A stretch of DNA of 24,097 nt from JALRAP01 sp046302815 (GTDB lineage Bacteria > Bacteroidota > Bacteroidia > AKYH767-A > OLB10), in assembly GCA_046302815.1 (NCBI GenBank), contig JBKCHO010000103.1, positions 1 to 24,097 of the forward strand, read 5' to 3'. Under the pieces are notes generated by a model, which was not told the origin of the DNA, ran no database searches, and was given only the letters and a program-made list of their open reading frames with translations. A program made the position numbers and the translations under genes. Shown one piece after another: positions 1 through 8,372 of this stretch (the stretch's first letter is position 1; each line of letters starts with the position of its first letter).

Positions 1-1388
1 TGCGTTTTGCAGAAGATTGAATTCCTCATTCTCGTAAACAATTTTCTTTGTCAAGCCAAAACAGTTGAGTGGCTTTCCTTTCAAAGAAAAAACGGCTTGC
101 AATGATACATCACGGGCAACCGTTATGGAACCGCTTGCGGAATCACCTTCAGTGATAAAAAGAGTACTGAGGATTCTGTCTGGATGTTTGGAGTCTAGGT
201 GGATCCTGCAGTCGCGTAGTTTCTTGTTGTGCAAGTTGGCTTTTTTATCCTTTCGTTGGCAAGTTTTTTGATGCCGGCTATTTCCTTTCTTTCCCTTTCA
301 GATTGCTGGATTTTCTTGAGCCAGGCATCAGCTGTTGCGGGATGCTTATGGAGATAATTGTCTAGTTCCTTCTTGATAAAATCATTGATCCAATTTCGCA
401 ATGATGGTCCGTTGGGGCGAGTTACTTGCGACCCCAACTTTGTTTTTGTTTGGGATTCAAATACGGGCTCCTGTATGCGGATGCTAATAGCAGCAGCAAT
501 GGAGGTGCGAACATCTGAGGGATCAAACTCTTTTTTATAAAACTCCCTAACGGTTTTAACGATAGCTTCTCTGAATGCAGCTTGATGAGTTCCCCCTTGC
601 GTAGTATGCTGTCCATTGACAAATGAATAGTAATCCTCGCCGTAGGCCATAGTATGCGTGAACGCCACTTCGATGTCTTCTCCCTTAAGGTGAATTACCG
701 GATAAAGGCTTTCATCACTCAGGTTATTATTCAGTAAGTCCAACAATCCGTTTTGTGAAGCGAATGGTGCTCCATTGAGATATACGGTTAGACCAACATT
801 CAGGTAGCAGTAATTTTTAACCATCAATTCCACAAAGTCGTTACGGAATTGATAATCGCTAAAAATAGTATCGTCTGGAACAAATGAAATCAATGTTCCA
901 TCAGGCTCAGATGGTGCTTTCACTTTCTTTTCGGACTCGAGCACACCCTTGTTAAAAACTGCCAAAACGCTTTGGCCTTCCCTGAATGACTGTACCGTAA
1001 AGCGACCTGAGAGTGCATTCACCGCTTTAGTTCCCACCCCATTTAATCCGACTGATTTCTGAAAGGCTTGGCTGTCGTATTTTCCACCTGTATTGATTTT
1101 TGAAACACACTCTACAACCTTACCCAATGGTATTCCCCGTCCGTAGTCGCGTATATCGACTTGACCGTTGTGGATATTGATATCGATTTTCTTACCGTTG
1201 CCCATCACAAACTCATCGATGGAGTTATCAATGATCTCCTTTAGCAACACATAAATACCATCATCCCTGGAAGTTCCGTCACCAAGTTTTCCAATATACA
1301 TACCAGGCCTTAGCCGGATATGTTCTTTCCAATCAAGCGATTGGATACTGGATTCATCATAAATGGCTTCCGTGGCTTTCTTTGCCAT
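1..1388 (-). CDS. parE: DNA topoisomerase IV subunit B (ParE), 3' end beyond window, internal frameshift
   Basis: ATPase subunit of the type IIA topoisomerase that decatenates daughter chromosomes; it works in the cytoplasm with ParC. The start at 1388 gives a typical N-terminus. GHKL ATPase motifs are visible: EIIDNSIDE (N-box, general-base Glu), DYGRGIP, and the ATP-lid glycine motif GLNGVGTKAVNALS. The transducer domain carries the QTKTKLG loop lysine. The initial frame runs about 383 codons, then meets a stop at 195-197 after a nonsense tail. From about position 240 to position 1 the neighbouring frame continues the family sequence without a break: ANLHNKKLRDCRIHLDSKHP, then the Toprim motif EGDSASGS, then FSLKGKPLNCFGLTKK. 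A single-base loss, or a -1 ribosomal shift, at the A6 run 241-246 would join the halves. ParE is favoured over GyrB because of Toprim-flanking residues typical of Bacteroidota ParE, and this is less certain than the type IIA B-subunit assignment. The C-terminus lies outside the window. Confidence 0.93.
240..246 (-). other. Frameshift site in parE: A AAA AAG heptamer
   Basis: On the minus strand the incoming frame reads AGG ATA AAA AAG CCA, so the last seven bases of ATA AAA AAG form A AAA AAG in the phase required of a canonical -1 slippery heptamer, the one used by E. coli dnaX. A -1 slip gives Lys-Lys-Ala-Asn-Leu-His and restores the ParE reading frame exactly. Equally, one A missing from the homopolymer through sequencing error or mutation gives the same picture. 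I see no convincing downstream stem-loop by eye. A purine-rich AAAGGA lies just upstream but is closer than the dnaX stimulator spacing. Confidence 0.75.
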
Positions 1389-1415
1389 AAACTGAAAATG
1401 TTTGAATTAGGAATT

Positions 1416-1423
1416 CAAAATTA
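1416..1423 (-). promoter_or_regulatory. Possible -7 element for parE
   Basis: The minus strand reads TAATTTTG, an exact match to the Bacteroidota sigma-ABfr -7 consensus TAnnTTTG, 27 bases before the parE ATG. No TTG is seen at the expected distance for a -33 element, so only half of the promoter is supported. Confidence 0.3.
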
Positions 1424-1504
1424 AGGAATCCTTCAGGGCGAATCGCTTTCCACCTCGAGCATCTCACCCTTGGTTTTTCACATATTGTTAATAACCCTAA
1501 ACAA

Positions 1505-1533
1505 GAAAACCCGGCCAGAAAGGCCGGGTTTTC
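1505..1533 (-). terminator. Rho-independent terminator, bidirectional
   Basis: A perfect 12-bp inverted repeat (GAAAACCCGGCC / GGCCGGGTTTTC) surrounds a 5-base loop. On the minus strand the stem is followed by TTTTCTTGTTT. It lies about 75 bases after the stop of the secreted-protein gene at 1610 and before parE, so it most likely ends that transcript. Because both arms are AT-flanked, it could also work on the plus strand. Confidence 0.85.
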
Positions 1534-1609
1534 GAACACAAGAACCAGAAATCAAATTATCCTATCATTAAAAACTATTGTTGCTTGTGATGGTAGTGAA
1601 CGGAACTTG

Positions 1610-2644
1610 TCACTTCACCACCTGTATCTTAGTGACTTCTGTAGTTTCACCAACTTTGTGGATGGTAAACATTTGAGGAGCGAACTGATCTAACCAGGCT
1701 TGGTTGAATTGTTCGGCTTGTTTTTCGAACAACATCCTTCCGCTCATGTCGAATACACGGTAAGTCTTGGTGCCCTCTTCAGAGTCTTCGAACATTTGAC
1801 CGATACGATTGCCAGACAGCAATCCGATGGTTGAAGGAGCTCCGAAGCAATATGTTTCTCCGTTTATTATTGGGCGAGTGATTACCGAATATGTTTTACC
1901 AGACTGAAGGATATTGGCTGGAGCCTTCCTACTGCCGGGTGAAGTCATGTAGGTTACTACATTATTGGGATCAGACTGATCGGTAAATTTCATTTCATAT
2001 GTAACAGGGTATAAGTATTCCAGAACTGTTCCAGCTGGAATGGAATCGGTAAGCTTGACATCCATTTTACCGTTAAAAAATTGTCCTACACCATTGGGCC
2101 TACGAATACCACGAAGCTCAACGGTATTGGAAACCCTAGCACAGACATCGTTGATTATAGATGTGTAAGAAACTCTCAAGGTGTCCAAGGAGGGTGTATT
2201 ATTTCCGCCCTTGATCATAGGCCTTTCCAGTAATGAACCAGTGGCACCGGTGTTCCATGAAATCAAATCAAACCCTTGGTCGGCCTGCAATTTCACAGTG
2301 TCACCTTTGCAAACCCATAAATCAGTTAGCGCTGTGATGGTTGGAGGCTGCAAAACGGTGTAGCTTCCCGTAACGGTTCTTGAAACTAGAGCGCCATTGT
2401 TACCATTTCCATACCCCACCACAGTTAAAGTGTAAGTTCCTGAATTATTAATAGTAATGGAAGGTGTTGTTTCACCAGTGCTCCAGAGGTAACTTACAGG
2501 ACCAAATGAGCTACCACTCACATCGAGACTCAGTTGCATGTTGTTGCACACATTTCCATTTCTTGGAAACATTTTGATGTTGTTCTGGGAGAACGATGTA
2601 CCCGCTATTAGCAGGGCTGCGGCTGATAGAATTAGTTTTTTCAT
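1610..2644 (-). CDS. Secreted protein with T9SS-type C-terminal sorting domain
   Basis: A 344-residue exported protein of unknown specific function. I chose the ATG at 2644 because it opens a clean signal peptide (MKKLILSAAALLIAGTSFSQ); the reading frame continues upstream to 2830, but that extension is basic and would hide the signal. After cleavage come Ig/PKD-like segments: a VSYLWSTGETTPSITINNSG stretch characteristic of Bacteroidota surface proteins, then a second one around VCKGDTVKLQAD and ISWNTGATG. The last ~55 residues (TYRVFDMSGRMLFEKQ ... TEVTKIQVVK) resemble the type A T9SS sorting domain, in which a VYD-x-x-G-R/K motif is followed by a terminal beta strand with a Lys-Val-rich end. 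Expected fate is export by Sec, then outer-membrane passage and surface attachment or release by T9SS. The gene is monocistronic, with a terminator at 1505-1533, and diverges from the sugar-transporter operon. Confidence 0.75.
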   Translation of the reverse strand: MKKLILSAAALLIAGTSFSQNNIKMFPRNGNVCNNMQLSLDVSGSSFGPVSYLWSTGETTPSITINNSGTYTLTVVGYGNGNNGALVSRTVTGSYTVLQPPTITALTDLWVCKGDTVKLQADQGFDLISWNTGATGSLLERPMIKGGNNTPSLDTLRVSYTSIINDVCARVSNTVELRGIRRPNGVGQFFNGKMDVKLTDSIPAGTVLEYLYPVTYEMKFTDQSDPNNVVTYMTSPGSRKAPANILQSGKTYSVITRPIINGETYCFGAPSTIGLLSGNRIGQMFEDSEEGTKTYRVFDMSGRMLFEKQAEQFNQAWLDQFAPQMFTIHKVGETTEVTKIQVVK

Positions 2645-2964
2645 TTTTTTCTGGTTTTTAATGTTCAATTGAATTGTTTCTGTGTTGTGATACAAATATG
2701 CTGGGGTGCCACAACCCTTCATTACCGTTTTTTGGCGAAAACAGGCTGTGAAATGGCGAAATGGATGTTTTTTAATGACAAATGGATTTAGACCGGGTGG
2801 TTTAAAGAGCTTTTCCGATATGACCGACAACCTTTAATAAATTGTATTTCAATTATTTAAAGGTTTACTACGATTCATTGCCGCCTGTCAAGTGCAACCT
2901 CTGATAAAACTTGCCTAATTTTCAAACCTGAAGAGAAAACCAAAACAAACCCAAGAATTCATCT
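2645..2964. other. Divergent intergenic region
   Basis: About 320 bases between the secreted-protein gene and the transporter operon must hold both promoters. A near-match to the -7 element (CATATTTG, one mismatch) is seen on the minus strand around 2692-2699, but no properly spaced -33 TTG accompanies it. On the plus strand TAATTTTC at 2916-2923 is one base off consensus, again without a good -33. I see no RNA gene or operator I can support. Confidence 0.3.
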
Positions 2965-4395
2965 ATGAATACATCCAAAAACACATCCTCATCCTCGATC
3001 CTGGTTCTCATATCCGTATTCTTTTTTTGGGGATTTGTGGCTGCCAGCAATGACATTCTTATTCCAGTATTCAAAGAGCAGTTAGGCCTTAAACAATGGC
3101 AAAGTCAAATGATATCATTTGCCTTTTATGTGGCCTACACTGTTGGATCAATCATATATTTCATGGCATCCAAAGCGAGTGGTGGGGATGTTTTGAACCG
3201 AATGGGTTATAAGAACGGTATCGCATTAGGCTTAGTGATTTCTGCCTTTGGAGTGCTATTGTTTTATCCTGCTGCAGAAACCTCCTCATTTGGATTGATG
3301 ATTACCGGACTTTTCATAGTTGGTTTGGGATTCTCACTACAACAAACAGCAGCAAATCCATTAGCGATAAATATTGGTGATCCTAAAAAGGGTGCCCAAA
3401 GGCTGAGTTTAGCAGGAGGCATCAATAACATAGGAACAACCATTGGACCAGTGATAGTCAGTTTTGCCATCTTCGGATCTGTCGCCTCTGAAACCAAATT
3501 AGACTCACTTGCGTCGGTCAAAGTACCCTATCTTATATTAGGTGCGGCCTTCCTTTTGGTTGCCATTCTTTTCAAATTATCCTCGCTTCCGAACCACATA
3601 GATCAGGAAGATGAAACACAAACATCCAATGAGAAATCAGGATCAGCATTAAAGTTCCCACAGCTATGGATGGGAATGATTGCCATATTCCTTTATGTAG
3701 GTGTGGAAGTTTCAACTGCTTCAAACCTTCCGGAATACATGCGAATTCATCTAGGCACTGAAACCAAAGATGTTGCTCCATATATATCCTTGTTTTGGGC
3801 TAGCTTGATGATTGGCAGATGGACTGGTGCGGTGGGCTCATTTGATTTATCCAAAGGGTGGAAAAACTTTTTATCATTCCTACTTCCCTATGCCGCATTC
3901 GGTGTTTTCTTGTTAACCAATTTTATTGGCAATCATGACCTCACTCCTTTCTACATATATGCCTTTATTATTTTGATTATGATCGGTGCCGATATGATCA
4001 GCAGGGGAAACCCATCCAAGCAATTGCTTCTTTTTTCCATTTTAGGAATTGCGGCACTTGCTACAGGCATGCTTACTGAAGGAATGACTAGCGTTTATGC
4101 TTTTATCAGTGTCGGGCTCTTCTGCTCTACCTTATGGCCTTGCATATTCACATTGGCGATTGCTGGTCTTGGAAAGCATACAAATCAAGGCTCGGGACTT
4201 CTGATTATGATGATTATGGGAGGTGGCATCGTATCCTTATTGCAGGGCTGGTTAGCCGAGGATCATTTGCTTGGTATCCGATGGAGTTACCTTGTAGGAG
4301 TAGCCTGTTTCGCATATTTGGCCTTCTATGGATGGAAGGCCGGAGACCTATTAAGAAAGAAAGGAATAACTTACAACGAGGCTGGAAGCCATTGA
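2965..4395 (+). CDS. Sugar:H+ symporter of the FucP/GluP/NagP family (MFS)
   Basis: A 476-residue inner-membrane MFS permease with about 12 hydrophobic segments. The N-terminus FFFWGFVAASNDILIPVFKE is the hallmark of the fucose/glucose-galactose/N-acetylglucosamine permease family, where the Asn-Asp pair contributes to sugar and proton coupling. GLGFSLQQTAANPLAINIG and the following LAGGINNIGTTIGP segment match the conserved TM4-TM5 region. A polar loop (about residues 210-230, EDETQTSNEKSG) separates the two six-helix halves. Substrate cannot be read from sequence. Its position as first gene of an operon with a glycosylasparaginase (10 bases downstream) and a GH92 mannosidase suggests import of a monosaccharide freed from N-glycans, mannose or GlcNAc. 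That is inference from context. Confidence 0.88.
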   Translation: MNTSKNTSSSSILVLISVFFFWGFVAASNDILIPVFKEQLGLKQWQSQMISFAFYVAYTVGSIIYFMASKASGGDVLNRMGYKNGIALGLVISAFGVLLFYPAAETSSFGLMITGLFIVGLGFSLQQTAANPLAINIGDPKKGAQRLSLAGGINNIGTTIGPVIVSFAIFGSVASETKLDSLASVKVPYLILGAAFLLVAILFKLSSLPNHIDQEDETQTSNEKSGSALKFPQLWMGMIAIFLYVGVEVSTASNLPEYMRIHLGTETKDVAPYISLFWASLMIGRWTGAVGSFDLSKGWKNFLSFLLPYAAFGVFLLTNFIGNHDLTPFYIYAFIILIMIGADMISRGNPSKQLLLFSILGIAALATGMLTEGMTSVYAFISVGLFCSTLWPCIFTLAIAGLGKHTNQGSGLLIMMIMGGGIVSLLQGWLAEDHLLGIRWSYLVGVACFAYLAFYGWKAGDLLRKKGITYNEAGSH

Positions 4396-4405
4396 AATCG
4401 ATTTT

Positions 4406-5383
4406 ATGTCTACGAAAAAATCCAGAAGAGAGTTCATAGCTCAATCTGTTGCCGCTACGGCCATTGCGCCCATCTTATTAGCCAACAAAACAGAAGGCAT
4501 GTCAATGCAATCAAAAAATGTTCCGATTGTCATTTCCACTTGGAATCATGGATTAGCTGCCAATGAAGCAGCATGGTCCGTACTTTCCAAAGGAGGCAAA
4601 GCCTTGGACGCCGTGGAAGCGGGTGTTCGTGTAAGCGAGTCGGATCCAGAGGTAACTTCTGTAGGCTATGGTGGAACACCAGACCGTGACGGTCGGGTTA
4701 CACTGGATGCCTGTATTATGAATGAAAATGGCGACTGCGGATCAGTAGCATGCTTGGAACATATAATGAATCCGATTTCGGTTGCACGATTGGTAATGGA
4801 AAAAACCCCACATGTGATGTTGGTTGGCGAGGGAGCGCTAAAATTCGCATTAGAACAAGGATTCAAAAAAGAAAACTTGCTCACAAAAAAAGCAGAGGAG
4901 GAATGGAAAGAATGGCTGAAAACAAGTCAATACAAGCCCATTATTAACATTGAAAACCACGACACCATCGGCATGCTGGCTTTGGATTCCAAGGGAAATA
5001 TCAGCGGAGCCTGTACTACCAGCGGACTTGGTTACAAGATGAGTGGCCGAGTTGGCGACTCTCCCATCATCGGTGCTGGTCTATATGTTGACAATAGCGT
5101 AGGTGGGGCCTGTGCTACAGGATTAGGTGAAACCATTATACGGCAGTGCGGTAGTTTTTTGATTGTGGAACTCATGCGACAAGGGATGAATCCTACGGAT
5201 GCATGCAAAACTGCAATAAATCGGATTGTAAAACACGAAAAAAACATCCAAGACCTACAAGTAGGTTTCATTGCCATCAACAAGGAAGGTAAAATAGGAT
5301 CCTATGCAATCCACAAAGGATTCAATTACGCGCTTCACGATACACAGGGAAACCGACTTATAGATTCAAAACACCACCTATAA
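4406..5383 (+). CDS. N4-(beta-N-acetylglucosaminyl)-L-asparaginase (glycosylasparaginase), Tat-exported
   Basis: An Ntn-hydrolase of 325 residues that cleaves the GlcNAc-Asn bond left after proteolysis of N-glycoproteins, giving aspartate and 1-amino-GlcNAc. The precursor self-cleaves before a threonine that becomes the N-terminal nucleophile: here Asp186-Thr187 in NHDTIGMLALD. Downstream RVGDSPIIGAGLYVD (substrate-binding Arg and Asp) and GGACATGLGE are the expected family motifs, and the early GGTPDRDGRVTLDACIM fits the alpha chain. The N-terminus KKSRREFIAQSVAATAIAPI has a twin-arginine motif and a short hydrophobic stretch, so export by Tat to the periplasm is likely, as in the known Elizabethkingia homologue, which is secreted. 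The gene sits 10 bases after the transporter and 11 before the mannosidase, clearly one transcription unit. The related isoaspartyl peptidase/asparaginase family is less likely because of the NHDTIG and GYGGTPD signatures. Confidence 0.92.
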   Translation: MSTKKSRREFIAQSVAATAIAPILLANKTEGMSMQSKNVPIVISTWNHGLAANEAAWSVLSKGGKALDAVEAGVRVSESDPEVTSVGYGGTPDRDGRVTLDACIMNENGDCGSVACLEHIMNPISVARLVMEKTPHVMLVGEGALKFALEQGFKKENLLTKKAEEEWKEWLKTSQYKPIINIENHDTIGMLALDSKGNISGACTTSGLGYKMSGRVGDSPIIGAGLYVDNSVGGACATGLGETIIRQCGSFLIVELMRQGMNPTDACKTAINRIVKHEKNIQDLQVGFIAINKEGKIGSYAIHKGFNYALHDTQGNRLIDSKHHL

Positions 5384-5394
5384 CGATATTTTAC

Positions 5395-8346
5395 ATGCAT
5401 TTGAATTCGATTGCCAAAACAATACAAATTCTCCTACTTTCCACTTTCGGGTTTACTACCATTGCAAAAGGGCAGCTAAAGCCAGCCGAGAGTGTTGACC
5501 CGTTTATTGGCACAGACGGTTTTGGCCATACATTTCCCGGAGCCACCACACCTTTCGGCATGGTACAATTAAGTCCAGATACAAGGACAACAGGTTGGGA
5601 GAATTGCTCAGGCTATCACTCATCCAACAAAACAATTATTGGATTCAGCCATATGCATTTGAGCGGTACAGGTGCTGCAGATTTAGGCGACATCATGTTC
5701 ATGGCAACTATTGGCAAGCAAATACGCCCAGGCAAAGAAGACTCACCCTTGAGTGGATATCGTTCTTCATTCAAACATGATTCCGAAAAAGCAAATCCTG
5801 GCTATTACTCAGTCATGTTGGAGGACCATAAGATTCTTGCCGAGATGACGGCCACAACGCGTACCGGTGTACAACGATATACATTTCCAACTAGTGATAG
5901 CGCCTTCGTGATATTGGATTTAAATCATGGCATTGAAGATAAGACCACCGAAACCTTTCTATATGTGGTAAACAAAAACACCGTTGCCGGATACAGACGA
6001 TCTAAGGGCTGGGCCAAGGACCAAATCATTTACTTCCACACAGAGTTTTCAGAAGAATTCAATTCATATGGGATATACAATACCAAATCTGAACCATTAA
6101 ACGGAAATTCTCAAAATATCAAAGAAGGCTTGATTGGGGCATTTCAATTTAAGACCAACAAGGGCAGACCCATATTGATCAAAACCGGCTTATCCACTGT
6201 AAGCATTGAAAATGCAAAATTGAATCTCGATGCTGAATGCAAAGGTTGGGACTTCGAAAAAACAAAAGCTGATGCCTTTGACATGTGGAACCGTGAGCTT
6301 TCTAGAATAGTAATTGAAGGAGGCACCAAATCGCAACAGTCCATTTTTTACAGCGCACTATATCACTGCATGATCCACCCTAACACCATGTCGGATGTGG
6401 ATGGCCGATACCGTGGCATGGATGGACAGGTAAACACCATCACCAACGGTCAAATGTATACCGTATTTTCACTTTGGGATACATTTAGGGCACTGCATCC
6501 CCTATTCACCATTATCGACCCTGCAAGGGCCCAAGAATTTGTCCGATCTATTTTATTAAAGTTCAAAGAATCGGGAACACTACCTGTTTGGGAATTGGCA
6601 AGTAATGAAACAGGATGTATGATAGGATATCATTCGGTCCCTGTAATAGTAGACAGCTATATGAAAGGGCTAAAGGATTTCGATACAACATTGGCTTTGA
6701 ATGCATGTATGAAAAGTGCCATGATGGATCATTTAGGCTTAAATCACTACAAAAAGCACGGCTATATCCCAGCCGATAAGGAAAACGAATCTGTTAGCAA
6801 GACATTGGAATATGCTTATGATGACTGGTGTATTTACAAAATGGCTGAAAGTATGGGTAAAAAAACGGAGGCTTCCATTTTTGAAAAAAGAGGCAAATAC
6901 TTTCTGAATGTTTTCGATAGCCAATCCGGATTCGTTAGAGGCAAAAAAAACGGCAACTGGGTCACTCCTTTCGATCCTTATGAAGTAAGTGGGATTTATA
7001 CTGAAGCCAATGCATGGCAATACAATTTTTTCGTTCCGCACGATATTCCGGCGATGATTGAATTATCGGGTGGGATTGCCAATTTCACAAATAAGCTAGA
7101 CTCTCTTTTCAGTGCAAGCACCAAATTGACGGGAAGATCACAGCCAGACATCAGTGGATTGATCGGGCAATACGCACATGGAAATGAACCAAGCCATCAC
7201 ATGGCTTATCTCTTCAACTACTCCGAAAAACCATATAGAACCGCAGACATTACAAGCAGGATCATGAACGAGTTCTATACTACGGGAAGAAACGGACTTA
7301 TTGGGAATGAGGATTGCGGACAGATGTCGGCGTGGTATGTTTTTTCTGCACTGGGAATTTATCCCACATGCCCAGGAAATAATCTTTATGATATGGGAAC
7401 TCCCCTTTTCAAAAAAGCGACAATACAACCAGGTAATGGGAAAACAATTACCATAACATCAAACAAAACTAAATCAGAGGACATTTATGTTGAATCAGCC
7501 TATTTAAATGACCGAGCTAGTCAATTGCAGATTGACCATAAGGATTTGGCAAAGGGAGCTAATATCAGTTACAATATGACCTCGGAAAAATCCAAACACC
7601 TCAAGCTGGCAGACAACAACAAAACCGACAGCATTAACACAGTCATGATTCCTTATTTAGAAAGTTGCGAAAAATCATTTTTTGACTCCTGTTTAGTTGC
7701 AATGCATTGCCCTACAAAAGGCGCAGAAATCAGATTCACCAGAGATGGCAGCGAACCCACAAGGAAATCGGAATTATTTACAGCCCCATTCTATTTGAAA
7801 GAAACAACCAAACTCAAAATGATTGGTTATAAGAATGGATTTACAAAAAGCACCATTGAAGAAGTGGACTTCATTCGATTACCCTACCGAAAACAAGTCA
7901 ATTATAAAAACGAGTACAGCCATAATTATACAGGAGGAGGGAAAAATGGGCTTGTGGATGGTATCAAAGGAGAACCCAATGCATTCGGGTCGTGGCAAGG
8001 CTTTTGGGGTAAAGATTTTGAAGTGGTAATAGACTTGGGAGAAATTCGCGATTTCACAAAAATAGAATCGACCTATCTGCAGCAATACCCGTCTTGGATT
8101 TGGCTCCCTGCATCCGTTACCTACTTCATTTCCGATGATGGCAAGAACTTTAAAGAGGTGTTCAGCAAGAAGAATAACACCAGCAAAGACAAAGAAGGCT
8201 CTTTCGTTGAACCCTTTATTTACAAAGGATCCAATAAAGCAAGATTTGTTAAAGTGGTGGCCACCAACATGGGCAGTTGTCCGGAATGGCATCCCGGAGC
8301 TGGCAACCCATCATGGATATTCATTGATGAAATATCCATTGATTGA
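5395..8346 (+). CDS. GH92 alpha-mannosidase with chitobiase-C-like and F5/8 type C modules
   Basis: A 983-residue exported exo-alpha-mannosidase, expected to be Ca2+-dependent and inverting, that trims mannose from N-glycans. Signal peptide about residues 1-26 (TTIAKGQ). The GH92 fold runs from about 32 to 735: VDPFIGTDGFGHTFPGATTP, GFSHMHLSGTG, WDTFRALHPLFTI (361 onward), GNEPSHH (596-602, containing the probable general acid Glu598), and GNEDCGQMSAWY (637-648, containing a probable base Asp640). These assignments come from motif position in characterised GH92 enzymes, not from alignment. A chitobiase/beta-hexosaminidase C-terminal-like domain follows (about 770-820, IRFTRDGSEPT), then a discoidin/F5-8C-like beta-sandwich (about 850-983), probably carbohydrate-binding. 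No lipobox or T9SS tail is seen, so it should be periplasmic. Last gene of the transporter/glycosylasparaginase operon; it converges with the lipoprotein gene 23 bases away. Confidence 0.95.
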   Translation: MHLNSIAKTIQILLLSTFGFTTIAKGQLKPAESVDPFIGTDGFGHTFPGATTPFGMVQLSPDTRTTGWENCSGYHSSNKTIIGFSHMHLSGTGAADLGDIMFMATIGKQIRPGKEDSPLSGYRSSFKHDSEKANPGYYSVMLEDHKILAEMTATTRTGVQRYTFPTSDSAFVILDLNHGIEDKTTETFLYVVNKNTVAGYRRSKGWAKDQIIYFHTEFSEEFNSYGIYNTKSEPLNGNSQNIKEGLIGAFQFKTNKGRPILIKTGLSTVSIENAKLNLDAECKGWDFEKTKADAFDMWNRELSRIVIEGGTKSQQSIFYSALYHCMIHPNTMSDVDGRYRGMDGQVNTITNGQMYTVFSLWDTFRALHPLFTIIDPARAQEFVRSILLKFKESGTLPVWELASNETGCMIGYHSVPVIVDSYMKGLKDFDTTLALNACMKSAMMDHLGLNHYKKHGYIPADKENESVSKTLEYAYDDWCIYKMAESMGKKTEASIFEKRGKYFLNVFDSQSGFVRGKKNGNWVTPFDPYEVSGIYTEANAWQYNFFVPHDIPAMIELSGGIANFTNKLDSLFSASTKLTGRSQPDISGLIGQYAHGNEPSHHMAYLFNYSEKPYRTADITSRIMNEFYTTGRNGLIGNEDCGQMSAWYVFSALGIYPTCPGNNLYDMGTPLFKKATIQPGNGKTITITSNKTKSEDIYVESAYLNDRASQLQIDHKDLAKGANISYNMTSEKSKHLKLADNNKTDSINTVMIPYLESCEKSFFDSCLVAMHCPTKGAEIRFTRDGSEPTRKSELFTAPFYLKETTKLKMIGYKNGFTKSTIEEVDFIRLPYRKQVNYKNEYSHNYTGGGKNGLVDGIKGEPNAFGSWQGFWGKDFEVVIDLGEIRDFTKIESTYLQQYPSWIWLPASVTYFISDDGKNFKEVFSKKNNTSKDKEGSFVEPFIYKGSNKARFVKVVATNMGSCPEWHPGAGNPSWIFIDEISID

Positions 8347-8372
8347 TGACCACCACAAAATTAAATCAATCA
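8340..8372. terminator. Weak hairpin covering two convergent stop codons
   Basis: TGATTGA at 8340-8346 is inverted at 8366-8372 (TCAATCA), with a 19-base loop; each arm contains the stop codon of one of the two convergent genes. The stem is short and AT-rich, and no U-tract follows, so a terminator role is only a possibility for this 23-base convergent gap. Confidence 0.2.

Noticed and set aside
195..1388. Treating the 397-codon ParE frame as a complete short ParE
   Set aside because: The last ~14 residues are a frameshifted tail, and the next frame carries on with the conserved Toprim motif up to the window edge.
2645..2830. N-terminal extension of the T9SS-type protein to an ATG at 2830
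   Set aside because: Adds 62 residues without similarity and buries a perfect signal peptide that starts at 2644.
7879..8292. Minus-strand open frame (137 codons) under the 3' end of the GH92 gene
   Set aside because: Antisense to the discoidin-like module; no motif or start context.
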